Positions 1 through 8,748 of a stretch of DNA of 64,000 bases are shown here, piece after piece (the stretch's first letter is position 1; each line of letters opens with the position of its first letter). The notes beneath the pieces are model-generated. The model was not told the origin of the DNA. It saw nothing but the letters and a program-made list of their open reading frames with translations, and did no database searches. A program made the position numbers and the translations under genes. The stretch comes from Mycolicibacterium komanii (GTDB lineage: Bacteria > Actinomycetota > Actinomycetes > Mycobacteriales > Mycobacteriaceae): the NCBI RefSeq assembly GCF_001050035.1, contig NZ_CVTA01000033.1:244954-308953 (forward strand). Reading direction: 5' to 3'.

Positions 1-1
1 G

Positions 2-631
2 GAAGATTCTCAGCTGCTCATTTCGGTCATGGACCAGTTCGCATTGGCACGGGGTCGCCACGTCGTCGACCTGTGCACCGGAAGCGGCGTCGTCGGCATC
101 GGTGCCGCCGAGCAGGGTGCCGCATCGGTCACCGCCTTCGACATCTGCCCCCGCGCGGTGCGCTGTGCGCGGACCAATGCGCTGGCATCCGGTGTGGATG
201 TCGATGTGCATCTCGGATCATGGGCGCGGGCAACCGAATTCGGCCCGTTCGACCTGATCGTCTGCAATCCGCCCTACGTCCCCCATGACCCGACCGCCGA
301 ATGCGATCCGCTCCCGACGTACGTGGGCCCGCCCCGCGCGTGGGATGCCGGGTGCGACGGGCGTCTCGTGCTCGACCCGCTGTGTGCCGCGGTTCCCGAT
401 CTTCTCGACCACGGCGGTAGTCTGCTTCTCGTGCAGTCGGAGTTCGCCAGTCCACGGCAGACGCTCGGTGCGTTGGCCAGCGTCGGCCTGGACACCGAAA
501 TCGTTGCGCGACAGTGGATTCCCTTCGGACCGGTGCTGACGTCTCGCGCACTGTGGCTCGAAGAGTGCGGCCGCCTGGAACCGGGCCGTCGCGAAGAGGA
601 ACTGCTCGTGATCCGGGCGGACAAGCCGTGA
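2..631 (+). CDS. Class I SAM-dependent methyltransferase, HemK/PrmC-like (5' end missing)
   Basis: The reading frame is already open at the window edge and reads EDSQLLISVMDQ before the first ATG at 29, so the gene starts upstream; ED-S-LL is the usual N-terminal signature of HemK-type enzymes. A glycine-rich SAM-binding motif (VDLCTGSG) and an NPPY motif (residues 80-83 from the internal ATG) place it with N5-glutamine or related amino-group methyltransferases. The true substrate cannot be read from the sequence, and the genome probably has a separate canonical prmC. Its TGA overlaps the GTG of the CDGSH gene (GTGA), which suggests translational coupling. Confidence 0.8.
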   Translation, partial: EDSQLLISVMDQFALARGRHVVDLCTGSGVVGIGAAEQGAASVTAFDICPRAVRCARTNALASGVDVDVHLGSWARATEFGPFDLIVCNPPYVPHDPTAECDPLPTYVGPPRAWDAGCDGRLVLDPLCAAVPDLLDHGGSLLLVQSEFASPRQTLGALASVGLDTEIVARQWIPFGPVLTSRALWLEECGRLEPGRREEELLVIRADKP

Positions 632-873
632 GTGACACCGAACCTCGCACCGTGCGAGTGGTGCCCAACGGCCCACTGATGGTGCAGGGGCCGGTGCGCA
701 TCGAGATGCCCGACGGTCAGGTCGTGGAATCGGACCGGTTCATGGTCGCGGTCTGCACGTGCCGGCGCAGCAAGGATTATCCGTTGTGCGACACCAGCCA
801 CCGGTGTCGCAAGCGCGCCGACGCGCCCGCCAAGCAGAACGCGAAGACAGCCTCAGCTCAGCGGTCGGCGTAG
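628..873 (+). CDS. CDGSH-type iron-sulfur protein
   Basis: An 81-residue cytosolic protein with a complete CDGSH-type cluster motif: C43-x-C45-x2-S-x3-P-x-C54-D-T-S-H58, so three Cys and one His would bind a [2Fe-2S] cluster. The glycine of the classic CDGSH string is Thr here. Such proteins move electrons or clusters, but the partner is unknown. The GTG start at 628 overlaps the upstream stop, so it is co-translated with the methyltransferase. Its last 21 bases overlap the 3' end of the convergent iron-containing redox enzyme gene. The Lys/Ala-rich tail after the motif carries no recognisable domain. Confidence 0.85.
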   Translation: MSDTEPRTVRVVPNGPLMVQGPVRIEMPDGQVVESDRFMVAVCTCRRSKDYPLCDTSHRCRKRADAPAKQNAKTASAQRSA

Positions 874-1893
874 CGACGAGCGGTTCTCGGTCCAGCACTC
901 CATCACGTGCTTGGCCAACCGCTCCTCGACGACATCACGAGCGCGAATTCCGAACACCACGTCGCGATCCAGATGCGGCTCCCGCGCGACCAGGTCGCCG
1001 ACCACATCGGTGCGGACCACCTGCTCGTGCACCGCATCGGCCACGACGTGCTCCTGGTAGAACGCCACGCAGGCGTCGGGAGCGCCCATGCGGCGCAACG
1101 CCTCCACCAACCGGCGCGATCCGGGTGACGACGTGATCTCCGTCGACGCGAAATGTCCGATCGAAGCCCCGCGCAGTTCGCGGTGCAACCCGAACAGCGA
1201 CATGAGGTTGACCGACGCCAGCGCATCGGCGGACACGTTGTCGAGGTAACCGAGGTAGGACGAGTCGAGGCCCGCCGCGTCCATCAGCTCCGCGTAAAGG
1301 TGTTGGTGCACGTGTTCGCCACGGCCACCGCCGAATTCGTCGAACTCGACGGCGACGAACGCGGCCTTGGAGTGTCCGGCGAGGCGAGGGATGGTCCACG
1401 CATGGGGGTCACCCTCTTTGAGGTGATACACCGAGCGGTGCACGAAGTATTCGAGCATCTGCTCCCAGGTGCCCTTGTCGCGCAGGAAGTATGACGGACC
1501 CTCGCCGTCGACCGGTTCGATCGACAGCTTGTCCATCTCGGCTTCCGCGGTTTCACCCTCGGCGATCTCGCCGACGTCCTGGCGCACCGCGTCGAGGAAC
1601 GCCTCCTCGAACCGGCCGCGCAGGTGCAGCAGCGCGGGGTTCCACTCCCAGCGGGCGCTCACGCCGGCGAAGCCGCGGTAGTGCAGTTCGTAGCAGATGT
1701 ACAGAGCGAGCTGGAGGTCGAGACCATACGGGTCGGCGTCGAACATCGGCACGTCGATCGGGCGCAACGGCAACGACGGGCGGCCTCGCTGCAGGAGGTC
1801 GATGACAGTCGCGGACAGCGGTCCGACGGCCTTCGGCAGGGCAGGTTCGACTAGCGTCGACGGAAGAGTCACGCCTTCATCATTACCCGGCAT
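853..1893 (-). CDS. Iron-containing redox enzyme family protein (haem-oxygenase-like fold)
   Basis: A 346-residue protein that resembles the iron-containing redox enzyme family, helical proteins related to TenA and haem oxygenase with a carboxylate/histidine metal site. Candidate ligands lie in the helices around [22 protein letters not shown] and [14 protein letters not shown]. No signal peptide is present, so it is probably cytosolic. It converges on the CDGSH gene with a short overlap. The pairing of an iron-sulfur protein with a possible non-haem iron oxidase suggests shared iron or redox chemistry, which is inference only. No substrate can be assigned. Confidence 0.7.
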   Translation of the reverse strand: MPGNDEGVTLPSTLVEPALPKAVGPLSATVIDLLQRGRPSLPLRPIDVPMFDADPYGLDLQLALYICYELHYRGFAGVSARWEWNPALLHLRGRFEEAFLDAVRQDVGEIAEGETAEAEMDKLSIEPVDGEGPSYFLRDKGTWEQMLEYFVHRSVYHLKEGDPHAWTIPRLAGHSKAAFVAVEFDEFGGGRGEHVHQHLYAELMDAAGLDSSYLGYLDNVSADALASVNLMSLFGLHRELRGASIGHFASTEITSSPGSRRLVEALRRMGAPDACVAFYQEHVVADAVHEQVVRTDVVGDLVAREPHLDRDVVFGIRARDVVEERLAKHVMECWTENRSSLRRPLS

Positions 1894-1963
1894 ACGCCCC
1901 GGTCAAACAGATGTTCGGCTCACGACACCCGCTCACAGTCGATCTGGAGCCGTTGCCTTCTTG

Positions 1964-2037
<74 letters not shown>

Positions 2038-2051
2038 CGTGAAGCCACGAC

Positions 2052-2057
2052 AGCGTA
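2052..2057 (-). promoter_or_regulatory. Probable -10 element of the tRNA-Pro gene
   Basis: TACGCT on the minus strand fits the TANNNT -10 pattern and would start transcription a few bases before the tRNA 5' end at 2037. No convincing -35 is visible, as is common in mycobacteria. The rest of 2038-2201 shows nothing recognisable. Confidence 0.35.
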
Positions 2058-2201
2058 TCGCACCGGCAGGCCGCCAAGCCAAACGCCTTGCGGCAGCGCT
2101 GAGCGGGCTGCCGAAGTCGTGACTCGCGACACGCCGCGGGAAGCAAAGAGTTGTCGGTGGCGTTGTTCATCATTGAAGGCAACCGACGAAGCGAGGACGA
2201 G

Positions 2202-2399
2202 ATGACTGGGCTAGGCGCATCCATCTACCTGGGTTTCTTCGTGCTCGCCGCGGTGTGGCTGTTCCTGACCTCCGACGGCCCGCTGATCGGCGGGGCGGAC
2301 GATCAGGGCCAGCGGCCCGAGCGTTCGAACTCGGCCAACACCGACGCGAACTCCGAGGGGTCCAACCCCTGGCTGGTCAGCCACTCGTCGCAGAAGTAG
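2202..2399 (+). CDS. Possible small single-pass membrane protein
   Basis: A 65-codon frame starting ATG ACT GGG, preceded by a good purine-rich ribosome site (GAGGA about 5 bases upstream). Residues 5-24 ([20 protein letters not shown]) form one plausible transmembrane helix. The remainder is polar and low in complexity. Its last 97 bases run antisense to the 3' end of cds1, which argues for caution. I do not recognise a family. It may be a real micro-membrane protein or a chance frame. Confidence 0.35.
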   Translation: MTGLGASIYLGFFVLAAVWLFLTSDGPLIGGADDQGQRPERSNSANTDANSEGSNPWLVSHSSQK

Positions 2400-3409
2400 G
2401 TGTCCGCGTAGCGATCGCCGCTGTCGGCGAGCAGCGTGACCACTGATCCGCTTCGTCCTTCCGCCCTCATCTCGGCCAACAGGCCGAACGCCCCCCACAG
2501 ATTCGTTCCGGTCGACGGACCCACTCGACGGCCCAACACCCTGCTGGCGTGCTGCGCGGCGGCAATTGAGGCGGCATCCGGCACGACCACCATCCGGTCG
2601 ACGACGCCCGGCAGGAACGACGGCTCAACTCGGGGCCGCCCGATTCCCTCGATCCGGGACGACATACCCATCACCACATCGCCGCGGCCCTGCGCGTAGG
2701 ACGGGAAGAACGCCGAGTTCTCCGGATCCACCACACACAATCGCGTGGCGTAGCGCCGGTAGCGGATGTAGCGGCCGATGGTGGCGCTCGTCCCGCCGGT
2801 ACCGGCCCCCACCACGATCCACTCGGGCACGGGGTGCGCCTCGTCGCGCATCTGCTCGAAGATGGACTCGGCGATGTTGTTGTTGCCGCGCCAGTCGGTG
2901 GCCCGCTCGGCGTTGGTGAACTGATCGATGTAATGGCCGCCGGTGTCCGCGGCGAGCCGCTCTGCCTCGGCGTACACCTGGCTTGACTCGGCGACGAAAT
3001 GGCAACGGCCGCCCTGGGATTCGATCAGGGCGATCTTGCTGGCGCTCGTCGACGACGGCACCACGGCGATGAACGGCAGGCCCAGCAGCGCCGCGAAGTA
3101 CGCCTCGGACACCGCCGTGGATCCCGACGACGCCTCGATGATCGTGGTGTTCTCGTCGATCCACCCGTTGCACAGGGCGTAGAGGAAAAGCGACCGCGCC
3201 AGCCGGTGTTTGAGGCTGCCGGTGATGTGGGTCGTCTCATCCTTGAGGTAGAGCTGCAGATCGCAACCGTCACACCAGGCCGACGGCAGCGGATACCGCA
3301 ACAGGTGGGTGTCGGCGCTGCGGCGGGCGTCGGCCTCGATCAACCGGACCGCTTCGTCCGCCCACGCGCGTGGGCCGCTACGACTTGCTGTGAGTGCCTT
3401 GTCGGTCAC
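2303..3409 (-). CDS. cds1: PLP-dependent cysteine desulfhydrase, Cds1-like
   Basis: A 368-residue fold-type II PLP enzyme related to cysteine synthases and to M. tuberculosis Rv3684 (Cds1), which breaks cysteine down to H2S, pyruvate and ammonia. The PLP lysine lies in [10 protein letters not shown], followed by the substrate loop ASSGSTA and the phosphate-binding loop [12 protein letters not shown]. The GTG at 3409 is chosen because it gives the Rv3684-like N-terminus and overlaps the TGA of the upstream phosphoesterase gene (GTGA), indicating coupling. A much longer in-frame extension to 3655 would lie inside that gene and is not protein-like. H2S production would link sulfur metabolism to respiration and redox state. 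Confidence 0.88.
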   Translation of the reverse strand: MTDKALTASRSGPRAWADEAVRLIEADARRSADTHLLRYPLPSAWCDGCDLQLYLKDETTHITGSLKHRLARSLFLYALCNGWIDENTTIIEASSGSTAVSEAYFAALLGLPFIAVVPSSTSASKIALIESQGGRCHFVAESSQVYAEAERLAADTGGHYIDQFTNAERATDWRGNNNIAESIFEQMRDEAHPVPEWIVVGAGTGGTSATIGRYIRYRRYATRLCVVDPENSAFFPSYAQGRGDVVMGMSSRIEGIGRPRVEPSFLPGVVDRMVVVPDAASIAAAQHASRVLGRRVGPSTGTNLWGAFGLLAEMRAEGRSGSVVTLLADSGDRYADTYFCDEWLTSQGLDPSEFASVLAEFERSGRWP

Positions 3410-4368
3410 CGCACCGAGACACTCGGATGGGACGTGCCCGCCCGAGCGCCCGCGTCCCGGCCGCCGATCGGCGCCGCCACCAGTGTCAGCAGCGTCGCCT
3501 CGGGGCGACAGCAGAACCGCAGCGGCGCGTACGGCGAGGTGCCGATACCCGCCGAGACGTGCAGCTGGGTGTGTGCACCCCAGCGCGACGGTCCCTTCAC
3601 CCGCGAACGGTCCAGGCCGCAGTTGGTGACGAGCGCTCCGTAGAACGGCAGGCACAGCTGGCCGCCGTGCGTGTGACCCGCCATCACCAGCTGGTAGCCG
3701 TCGGCGGCGAACCGGTCGAGGACCCGCGGCTCCGGCGAATGGGTCAGCCCGAGCGTCAGGTTGGCGGCGGGACTTGCCGGACCGGCGATCGTGTCGTAGC
3801 GGTCGCGCGACAGATGCGGGTCGTCGACGCCGGCTGCCGCGATCGTCAGACCGCGAACCTCGAGCTCGCGGCGGGTGTGGGTCAGGTCCAGCCAGCCACG
3901 CTCGGTGAACGCCGCCCGCAGGTCCTGCCAGGGCAGCGGCTCGCCGTGGATGCGATGGCTCGGCCGGGTGACGTAGTTCAGGGGATTCTTCGCCCGTGGC
4001 CCGAAGTAGTCGTTGCTGCCGAACACGAACACCCCGGGTACCGAGAGCAACTCCGAGAGCGACTGCACCACAGCGGGCACGGCCTTCGGGTGCGCGAGGT
4101 TGTCGCCGGTGTTGACCACGAGATCGGGCTCCAGCGTGACCAGGTCACGCAGCCACGCCTGCTTGCGGTGCTGGCCCGGGCGCATGTGAATGTCGCTGAT
4201 GTGCAGCACCTTCAGCGGCGATGACCCGGGTGAGAGCACCGGCATCGTCACTTCCCGGACCGTGAAGGCGTTTCGCTCGATCACCGATGCGTAGCCGATG
4301 CCGGCGACGAGCGCGCCGGCCGACGCCGCGGCGGAGTTCTTCAGGATCGTCGTCGAACGAGCGGACAT
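3406..4368 (-). CDS. Membrane-anchored metallophosphoesterase (Rv3683-like)
   Basis: A 320-residue calcineurin-like phosphoesterase. The dimetal motifs appear in order: D-x-H in [10 protein letters not shown] in NTGDNLAH, a GSND box in place of the usual GNHD, the THSP histidine and GHTHGGQ. A hydrophobic segment at residues 12-28 probably anchors it in the membrane, with no cleavage site evident. The substrate is unknown; the closest well-described relatives act on phospholipids such as lipid A precursors (LpxH/YaeI type). It lies between ponA2 upstream and cds1 downstream on the same strand and overlaps the cds1 start, so these genes probably share transcripts. Confidence 0.85.
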   Translation of the reverse strand: MSARSTTILKNSAAASAGALVAGIGYASVIERNAFTVREVTMPVLSPGSSPLKVLHISDIHMRPGQHRKQAWLRDLVTLEPDLVVNTGDNLAHPKAVPAVVQSLSELLSVPGVFVFGSNDYFGPRAKNPLNYVTRPSHRIHGEPLPWQDLRAAFTERGWLDLTHTRRELEVRGLTIAAAGVDDPHLSRDRYDTIAGPASPAANLTLGLTHSPEPRVLDRFAADGYQLVMAGHTHGGQLCLPFYGALVTNCGLDRSRVKGPSRWGAHTQLHVSAGIGTSPYAPLRFCCRPEATLLTLVAAPIGGRDAGARAGTSHPSVSVR

Positions 4369-4439
4369 GCTGCAGAGCCTACTGCCAGAGCCGCCGACTC
4401 AGCGTCCTCGCCCGGCCGGGCGTGGGCAAACGCACAGGA

Positions 4440-6902
4440 TCACGGCGGCGGCGGTGGAGCCGGCGGCGGCGGGCCGAGCACGGGCACCGTGATCGGCGGA
4501 AGTCCGGGAATCTCGACCACCGTCTGGCCGACGGGTGCCGGAAGCCCGGGTATCGCGCCCGGCGGAGGCGGCGGCGGTGCCGGCGGGATGCCGTTGGAGA
4601 CCTGGATCGTGATGATCGAGCCCGGCACCGTCTGGCCGGCGGGCGCCGTGCCGACCACAGAGCCGCGGGGTGCGTTGCTGTTCACCGAGGACGACTGGTC
4701 AGCGACCTGGAAGCCGGCGTCGCGCAGACGCTGGCGGGCGGTGCTCTCCGTCATGCCCGACACGCTGGGCACCCGGGAGCCGGGGCCGCCCTCGACGTAG
4801 CGCGGATCCGTCGGCGGCAGCCGGACCTCGCCGAAGTTGTTGGCGATCGGCTTCATCGCGGCGAACCACGTCCGGGCCGGCTCGTTACCGCCGTACAGGT
4901 TGCCGGATCCGCACTTGCGCAGCGGGAACGAGCACAGCTCGCCGGGGGCGGTGGAGTCGTCGTAGATGTAGTTTCCGGCGGCGAGCGTGTTGGTGAATCC
5001 GAGGAACGCCGATGAGCGGTGGGCCTCGGTGGTGCCGGTCTTACCCGCCATCGGCAGGTCCCAGCCGACCGAACCGGCCGCCGCGGCGGCGGTGCCCGCG
5101 CCCTCGTGGTCCTTGCTCATCGCGGTGGCCATCGTGTTGGCCAGGCCCTCGGGCACCACCTGTTCGCAGGTCTCGGTGGTGACGGAGACCTCCTCGCCGT
5201 TGCGGTCGATGACCTGGGCGATCGGGTTCGGCGGGCACCACACGCCACCGGAGGCCAGCGTCGCGCCGACGTTGGCGAACTCCAGCGCGTTGACCTCGAT
5301 CGGTCCCAGCACGAACGAGCCGAGGTTCTGTCGCTTGACGAAGTCGGCGAGGCTCTCGTTGCTGTCCGGGTCGTAATCGCGCGCGGTGCCTGGCAGCGCG
5401 TAGGACCGCAGCCCCAACCGCACCGCCATGTCGACGCTGCGCTGCACACCGACCTGCGAGATCAGCTTGGCGAAGGCGGTGTTCGGCGACGTCGCCAAGG
5501 CGTCGGTGATGTTCATCGTGCCGCGATAGCCGCCGGCGTTCTTCACACACCACGTCGCGGCCGGACAGCCCGGGGTGTCGCTGCTGCCGAGGCCCTTCGC
5601 CTGGAACTGCGCGGGCACGTCGAGCTGGGCGTTGATGCCCATGCCCATCTCCAGCGCCGCGGCCGTCGTGAACAACTTGAACGTCGACCCGGCGCCGTCG
5701 CCCACCAGGGAGAACGGCTGGGGTTGCATGGTCTCGCCGGCTTCGGCGTTCAGCCCGTATGTGCGGCTGCTGGCCATCGCCAGCACCGGGTGCGCTTCCT
5801 TACCCGGTTTGATCACGCTCATCACGCTGGCGACGCCGTTGAGGTCGGGGCTGGCGAACTGGTTGACCGCCGCCTTCACCGGAGCCTGGACGTCGGGATC
5901 GAGCGTGGTCCTGATCAGGTATCCGCCCCTGGCGACCTGTTCCTTGCTGATCCCGGCGCGCGCCAGGTACTCGAGCGCGTAGTCGCAGAAGAACGCCCGA
6001 TCACCCGCGGCGATGCAGCCGCGCGGCAGCTCCTTGGGCTGCGGGAGAACGCCCAGCGGCTGCTCCTTGGCGGCCCGGAGCGCCTCCGCCTCCTCGGGGA
6101 TGTTCTGGATCATGGTGTCCAGCACCAGGTTTCGCCGCGCCAGGGCGCCCTCGGGATTGGTATAGGGGTTCAGCGTGCTGGTCGACTGCACCATGCCGGC
6201 CAGCAGGGCCGCCTGCTCCCAGTTCAGCTCGGAGGCGTTGACACCGAAGTACGTCTGCGCGGCGTCCTGCACGCCGAACGCGCCGTTGCCGAACGACACC
6301 AGGTTCAGATATCGGGTCAGGATCTCGGGTTTGGTGAACGTCTTGTCCAGCGTCAGCGCCATCCGGATCTCGCGCAGCTTGCGGGCCGGGGTCGTCTCGA
6401 TCGCGGCCCGCTTCTCGGCGTCCGTCTGGGCGATCACCAGCAGTTGGTAGTTCTTGACGTATTGCTGTTCGATCGTCGAACCGCCGCGGGTGTCCAGGTT
6501 CCCGGACAGGTAGCCGGACAAGCCGGTCAACGTGCCCTGCCAGTCGACGCCGTTGTGTTCGGCGAACCGCTTGTCCTCGATCGAGACGATCGCCAGCTTC
6601 ATCGTGTTGGCGATCTGGTCACCGGGCACCTCGAAGCGGCGCTGGTTGTAGAGCCAGGCGATGACGTTGCCCTTGGCGTCGACCATCGTCGACACCTGCG
6701 GCACCTCGCCCTCGACGAGTTGCGCCGAGCCGTTGGCCACCACGTCGGAGGCCCGGTTGGACACCAGGCCGAACCCGCCGACCACCGGGAACATCAACGC
6801 CGCGGTGATCACGCTGGCCAGCAGAACGCACCACGCGAGCTTGATCACCGTGACCGTCCGCGGAGGCGCGGTCGGCGATGGACTCGGCGGGCTCTCCGGC
6901 AT
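4440..6902 (-). CDS. ponA2: Bifunctional penicillin-binding protein PonA2
   Basis: An 820-residue class A PBP that polymerises and crosslinks peptidoglycan outside the membrane. A transmembrane anchor is at about residues 18-40. The GT51 glycosyltransferase domain has its catalytic glutamate in SIEDKRF (about residue 110). The transpeptidase domain has S406-T-F-K, SPN and K621-T-G. One PASTA domain follows (PSVSGMTESTARQRL...), then a proline/glycine-rich tail. This matches M. tuberculosis PonA2 (Rv3682) and excludes PonA1, which has a different tail. It is divergent from whiB4 across a 294-base region. PonA2 is known to support survival in stationary phase and under stress. Confidence 0.95.
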   Translation of the reverse strand: MPESPPSPSPTAPPRTVTVIKLAWCVLLASVITAALMFPVVGGFGLVSNRASDVVANGSAQLVEGEVPQVSTMVDAKGNVIAWLYNQRRFEVPGDQIANTMKLAIVSIEDKRFAEHNGVDWQGTLTGLSGYLSGNLDTRGGSTIEQQYVKNYQLLVIAQTDAEKRAAIETTPARKLREIRMALTLDKTFTKPEILTRYLNLVSFGNGAFGVQDAAQTYFGVNASELNWEQAALLAGMVQSTSTLNPYTNPEGALARRNLVLDTMIQNIPEEAEALRAAKEQPLGVLPQPKELPRGCIAAGDRAFFCDYALEYLARAGISKEQVARGGYLIRTTLDPDVQAPVKAAVNQFASPDLNGVASVMSVIKPGKEAHPVLAMASSRTYGLNAEAGETMQPQPFSLVGDGAGSTFKLFTTAAALEMGMGINAQLDVPAQFQAKGLGSSDTPGCPAATWCVKNAGGYRGTMNITDALATSPNTAFAKLISQVGVQRSVDMAVRLGLRSYALPGTARDYDPDSNESLADFVKRQNLGSFVLGPIEVNALEFANVGATLASGGVWCPPNPIAQVIDRNGEEVSVTTETCEQVVPEGLANTMATAMSKDHEGAGTAAAAAGSVGWDLPMAGKTGTTEAHRSSAFLGFTNTLAAGNYIYDDSTAPGELCSFPLRKCGSGNLYGGNEPARTWFAAMKPIANNFGEVRLPPTDPRYVEGGPGSRVPSVSGMTESTARQRLRDAGFQVADQSSSVNSNAPRGSVVGTAPAGQTVPGSIITIQVSNGIPPAPPPPPPGAIPGLPAPVGQTVVEIPGLPPITVPVLGPPPPAPPPPP

Positions 6903-7038
6903 GACCTACAGACTAACGACGTCGGAAAACACCGCTTGCGATGGTCGATCGCGGGACCGGAAAACCGCGTTTAGCGGCAAGGACGTCAATTTTGCCCACT
7001 GACGGCACGGTCGTCCCAAAAAAGTGGGGTCGTACGTA

Positions 7039-7068
7039 TTGCGCAGAACGGCTTTGACCATCTAATTT
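7039..7068 (+). promoter_or_regulatory. Candidate whiB4 promoter
   Basis: TTGCGC at 7039-7044 and TAATTT at 7063-7068 are 18 bases apart and read toward whiB4. A start near 7075 would give a leader of about 120 bases that contains both Crp-like sites. This is a weak match and other starts are possible. Confidence 0.3.
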
Positions 7069-7078
7069 GGTCGAACAG

Positions 7079-7094
7079 TGCGATGCAGGTCACA
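7079..7094. promoter_or_regulatory. Crp-like site 1 upstream of whiB4
   Basis: TGCGA-TGCAGG-TCACA differs at one base from the palindrome TGTGA-N6-TCACA bound by mycobacterial Crp (Rv3676 family). It lies about 103 bases before the whiB4 start. Confidence 0.5.
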
Positions 7095-7108
7095 CTGACC
7101 CCTCGCAA

Positions 7109-7124
7109 TGTGGCGTAGATCGCA
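7109..7124. promoter_or_regulatory. Crp-like site 2 upstream of whiB4
   Basis: TGTGG-CGTAGA-TCGCA differs at two symmetric positions from TGTGA-N6-TCACA. Its centre is 30 bases from that of site 1, about three helical turns, so two bound dimers would face the same side of the DNA. Confidence 0.35.
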
Positions 7125-7196
7125 TCAGCGCTCTACTACCAGGGATCGCGCCGTACCGGTGTTGACCGGGGGGCGGTTGGAACGGAGGGAACTCTG

Positions 7197-7553
7197 GTGT
7201 CAGCTACTAGGCCCGCGGCGCGCAGGACCGCGATGACGTCGTCGGCTCACAGCGTTGTGCACGGTGCTGAGGCCGAAGCCCGCATCGCCTGGGTGTCGCA
7301 AGCCCGATGCCGCCAGACCGATCCTGATGAGCTGTTCGTCCGGGGGGCCGCTCAGCGCAAAGCCGCGGTGATCTGCCGGCACTGCCCGGTGATCCTCGAG
7401 TGCGGAGCCGATGCGCTCGACAACCGGGTGGAGTTCGGGGTCTGGGGTGGGATGACCGAGCGGCAACGCCGCGCTCTGCTCAAGCAGCATCCCGAGGTCG
7501 TCTCCTGGGCGGAGTTCTTCAGCGCCCAGCGCAAGCACCGCAACGCGGTCTAG
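7197..7553 (+). CDS. whiB4: WhiB4 iron-sulfur redox regulator
   Basis: A 118-residue WhiB-family protein with the four cluster-binding cysteines C38, C60, C63 and C69 (spacing x21, x2, x5), the G81-V-W-G-G turn, and a basic tail for DNA binding. The position beside ponA2 and the ArsA-like pair matches Rv3681c (WhiB4), which senses O2 and NO through a [4Fe-4S] cluster and controls oxidative-stress genes. The GTG at 7197 follows GGAGGG at a good distance. Two Crp-like sites lie upstream, which suggests cAMP control. A tight hairpin after the gene separates it from the convergent ATPase gene. Confidence 0.93.
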   Translation: MSATRPAARRTAMTSSAHSVVHGAEAEARIAWVSQARCRQTDPDELFVRGAAQRKAAVICRHCPVILECGADALDNRVEFGVWGGMTERQRRALLKQHPEVVSWAEFFSAQRKHRNAV

Positions 7554-7583
7554 TCCACGCAGATCAGGCCCGCGTGGCCTGCG

Positions 7584-7600
7584 CCGCCGCTAAGCGGCGG
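7584..7600. terminator. Hairpin between convergent whiB4 and ATPase genes
   Basis: CCGCCGC-TAA-GCGGCGG is a 7-bp perfect stem with a 3-base loop between the two convergent genes, and it includes the ATPase stop codon. No T tract follows, so it would act as a mycobacterial-type U-less terminator at most. Confidence 0.4.
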
Positions 7601-8717
7601 TCTCGCCGGTGATCTGATCGGCGATGGCCCGCAGCGCCTCCAAGTCCGAGACGTCGAACGGCAGCGACGGCACGCCAACGATCGACACGTGCGGATTGGC
7701 GCCGGTGAACCGCGACAGCAGCCGGATCTCACGTTTGGCGGTCATCGCCCGGTCGGCGTGAATCCGCAGCACCGCGGCCGTCACCGACTCCGGATCGTTC
7801 TTCTCGATGGTCTCGGCGGCCTCCTCGGCCTTCTCCGCGTGCAGGTCACAGAGCATCGGGTGCGTGCGGTTGAGGATCAGACCGGCCAGCGGCATGTGCT
7901 CCTCCGAGAGCCGGTCGACGAAAAAGGACGCCTCGCGAAGCGCGTCCGGTTCGGCCGCCGACACCACCACGAACTGCGTCCCGCGCCGCTTGAGCAGTTC
8001 GTAGGTGCGGTCGGCCTTCTCGCGGAACCCGCCGAACGTCGAATCGAGCGACTGGACGAAAGATGCTGCGTCGGAAAGCATCTGCGAGCCCAGGACCGTC
8101 GACAGCGCCTTCATCGCCAGCCCCATCGCTCCGGTGACCAACCGGCCGATGCCCCGGCCCGGACCCAGCAGCAGCTTCCAGAGCCGGCTGTCCATGAAGC
8201 CGCCCAACCGCTTTGGCGCATCCAGGAAGTCCAACGCGTTGCGGGACGGCGGCGTGTCGACGACCACCAGGTCCCACCGGTCCTCGGCGAGCAGCTGGCC
8301 GAGCTTCTCCATGGCCATGTACTCCTGCGTGCCCGCCAGCGAGGTGGCCACCGTCTGATAGAACTGGTTGTCCAGAATCTCTTGTGCCCGTTGGGTTCCC
8401 GAGTACTGGATGACCATCTCGTCGAACGTGCGGCGCATGTCGAGCATCATCGCGTGCAGTTCGCCCGGCACCTCGGGGGCCAGCGGAACCCGCTGCGGGG
8501 TGTTGCCGAGCGTCTTGATGCCCAGCGCCTGGGCGAGTCGCTTGGCGGGGTCGATGGTCAGCACCACCACGGTCCTGCCGTACTCCGCCGCGCGCAGCGC
8601 CATCGCCGCCGCGGTGGTGGTCTTGCCGACACCTCCTGCGCCGCAGCACACCACGACGCGGTTCGACGTGTCCCTGAGGATCGTGCCCATGTCGAGGGCC
8701 GGTGGAGTCGTGCTCAT
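7590..8717 (-). CDS. ArsA/Get3-like ATPase, subunit A (Rv3680-like)
   Basis: A 375-residue P-loop ATPase of the anion-transporting ArsA/Get3 class. The deviant Walker [10 protein letters not shown] is at residues 26-34, LTIDPAKR gives the first switch, and [15 protein letters not shown] the second switch/Walker B. No membrane segments are present. It pairs with the next upstream gene, and the two are homologous to Rv3680 and Rv3679, reported to form a paired ATPase linked to defence against glycerol-derived and other stress metabolites. The 31-base gap between the two genes indicates an operon. Arsenite transport is not implied, because the Cys ligands of ArsA are not evident. Confidence 0.88.
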   Translation of the reverse strand: MSTTPPALDMGTILRDTSNRVVVCCGAGGVGKTTTAAAMALRAAEYGRTVVVLTIDPAKRLAQALGIKTLGNTPQRVPLAPEVPGELHAMMLDMRRTFDEMVIQYSGTQRAQEILDNQFYQTVATSLAGTQEYMAMEKLGQLLAEDRWDLVVVDTPPSRNALDFLDAPKRLGGFMDSRLWKLLLGPGRGIGRLVTGAMGLAMKALSTVLGSQMLSDAASFVQSLDSTFGGFREKADRTYELLKRRGTQFVVVSAAEPDALREASFFVDRLSEEHMPLAGLILNRTHPMLCDLHAEKAEEAAETIEKNDPESVTAAVLRIHADRAMTAKREIRLLSRFTGANPHVSIVGVPSLPFDVSDLEALRAIADQITGETAA

Positions 8718-8748
8718 CGGATCCGACCCTTCTTCGCGCGAGCGCTCA

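Noticed and set aside
3409..3655. Longer start for cds1 at 3655
   Set aside because: The added 82 residues are Arg/Gly/Pro-rich, lie inside the phosphoesterase gene and are not family-like; the GTG at 3409 fits both homology and coupling.
5019..6974. A 651-codon plus-strand frame across ponA2
   Set aside because: His/Arg/Gly-rich shadow of the PonA2 gene, which has complete transglycosylase and transpeptidase motifs on the minus strand.
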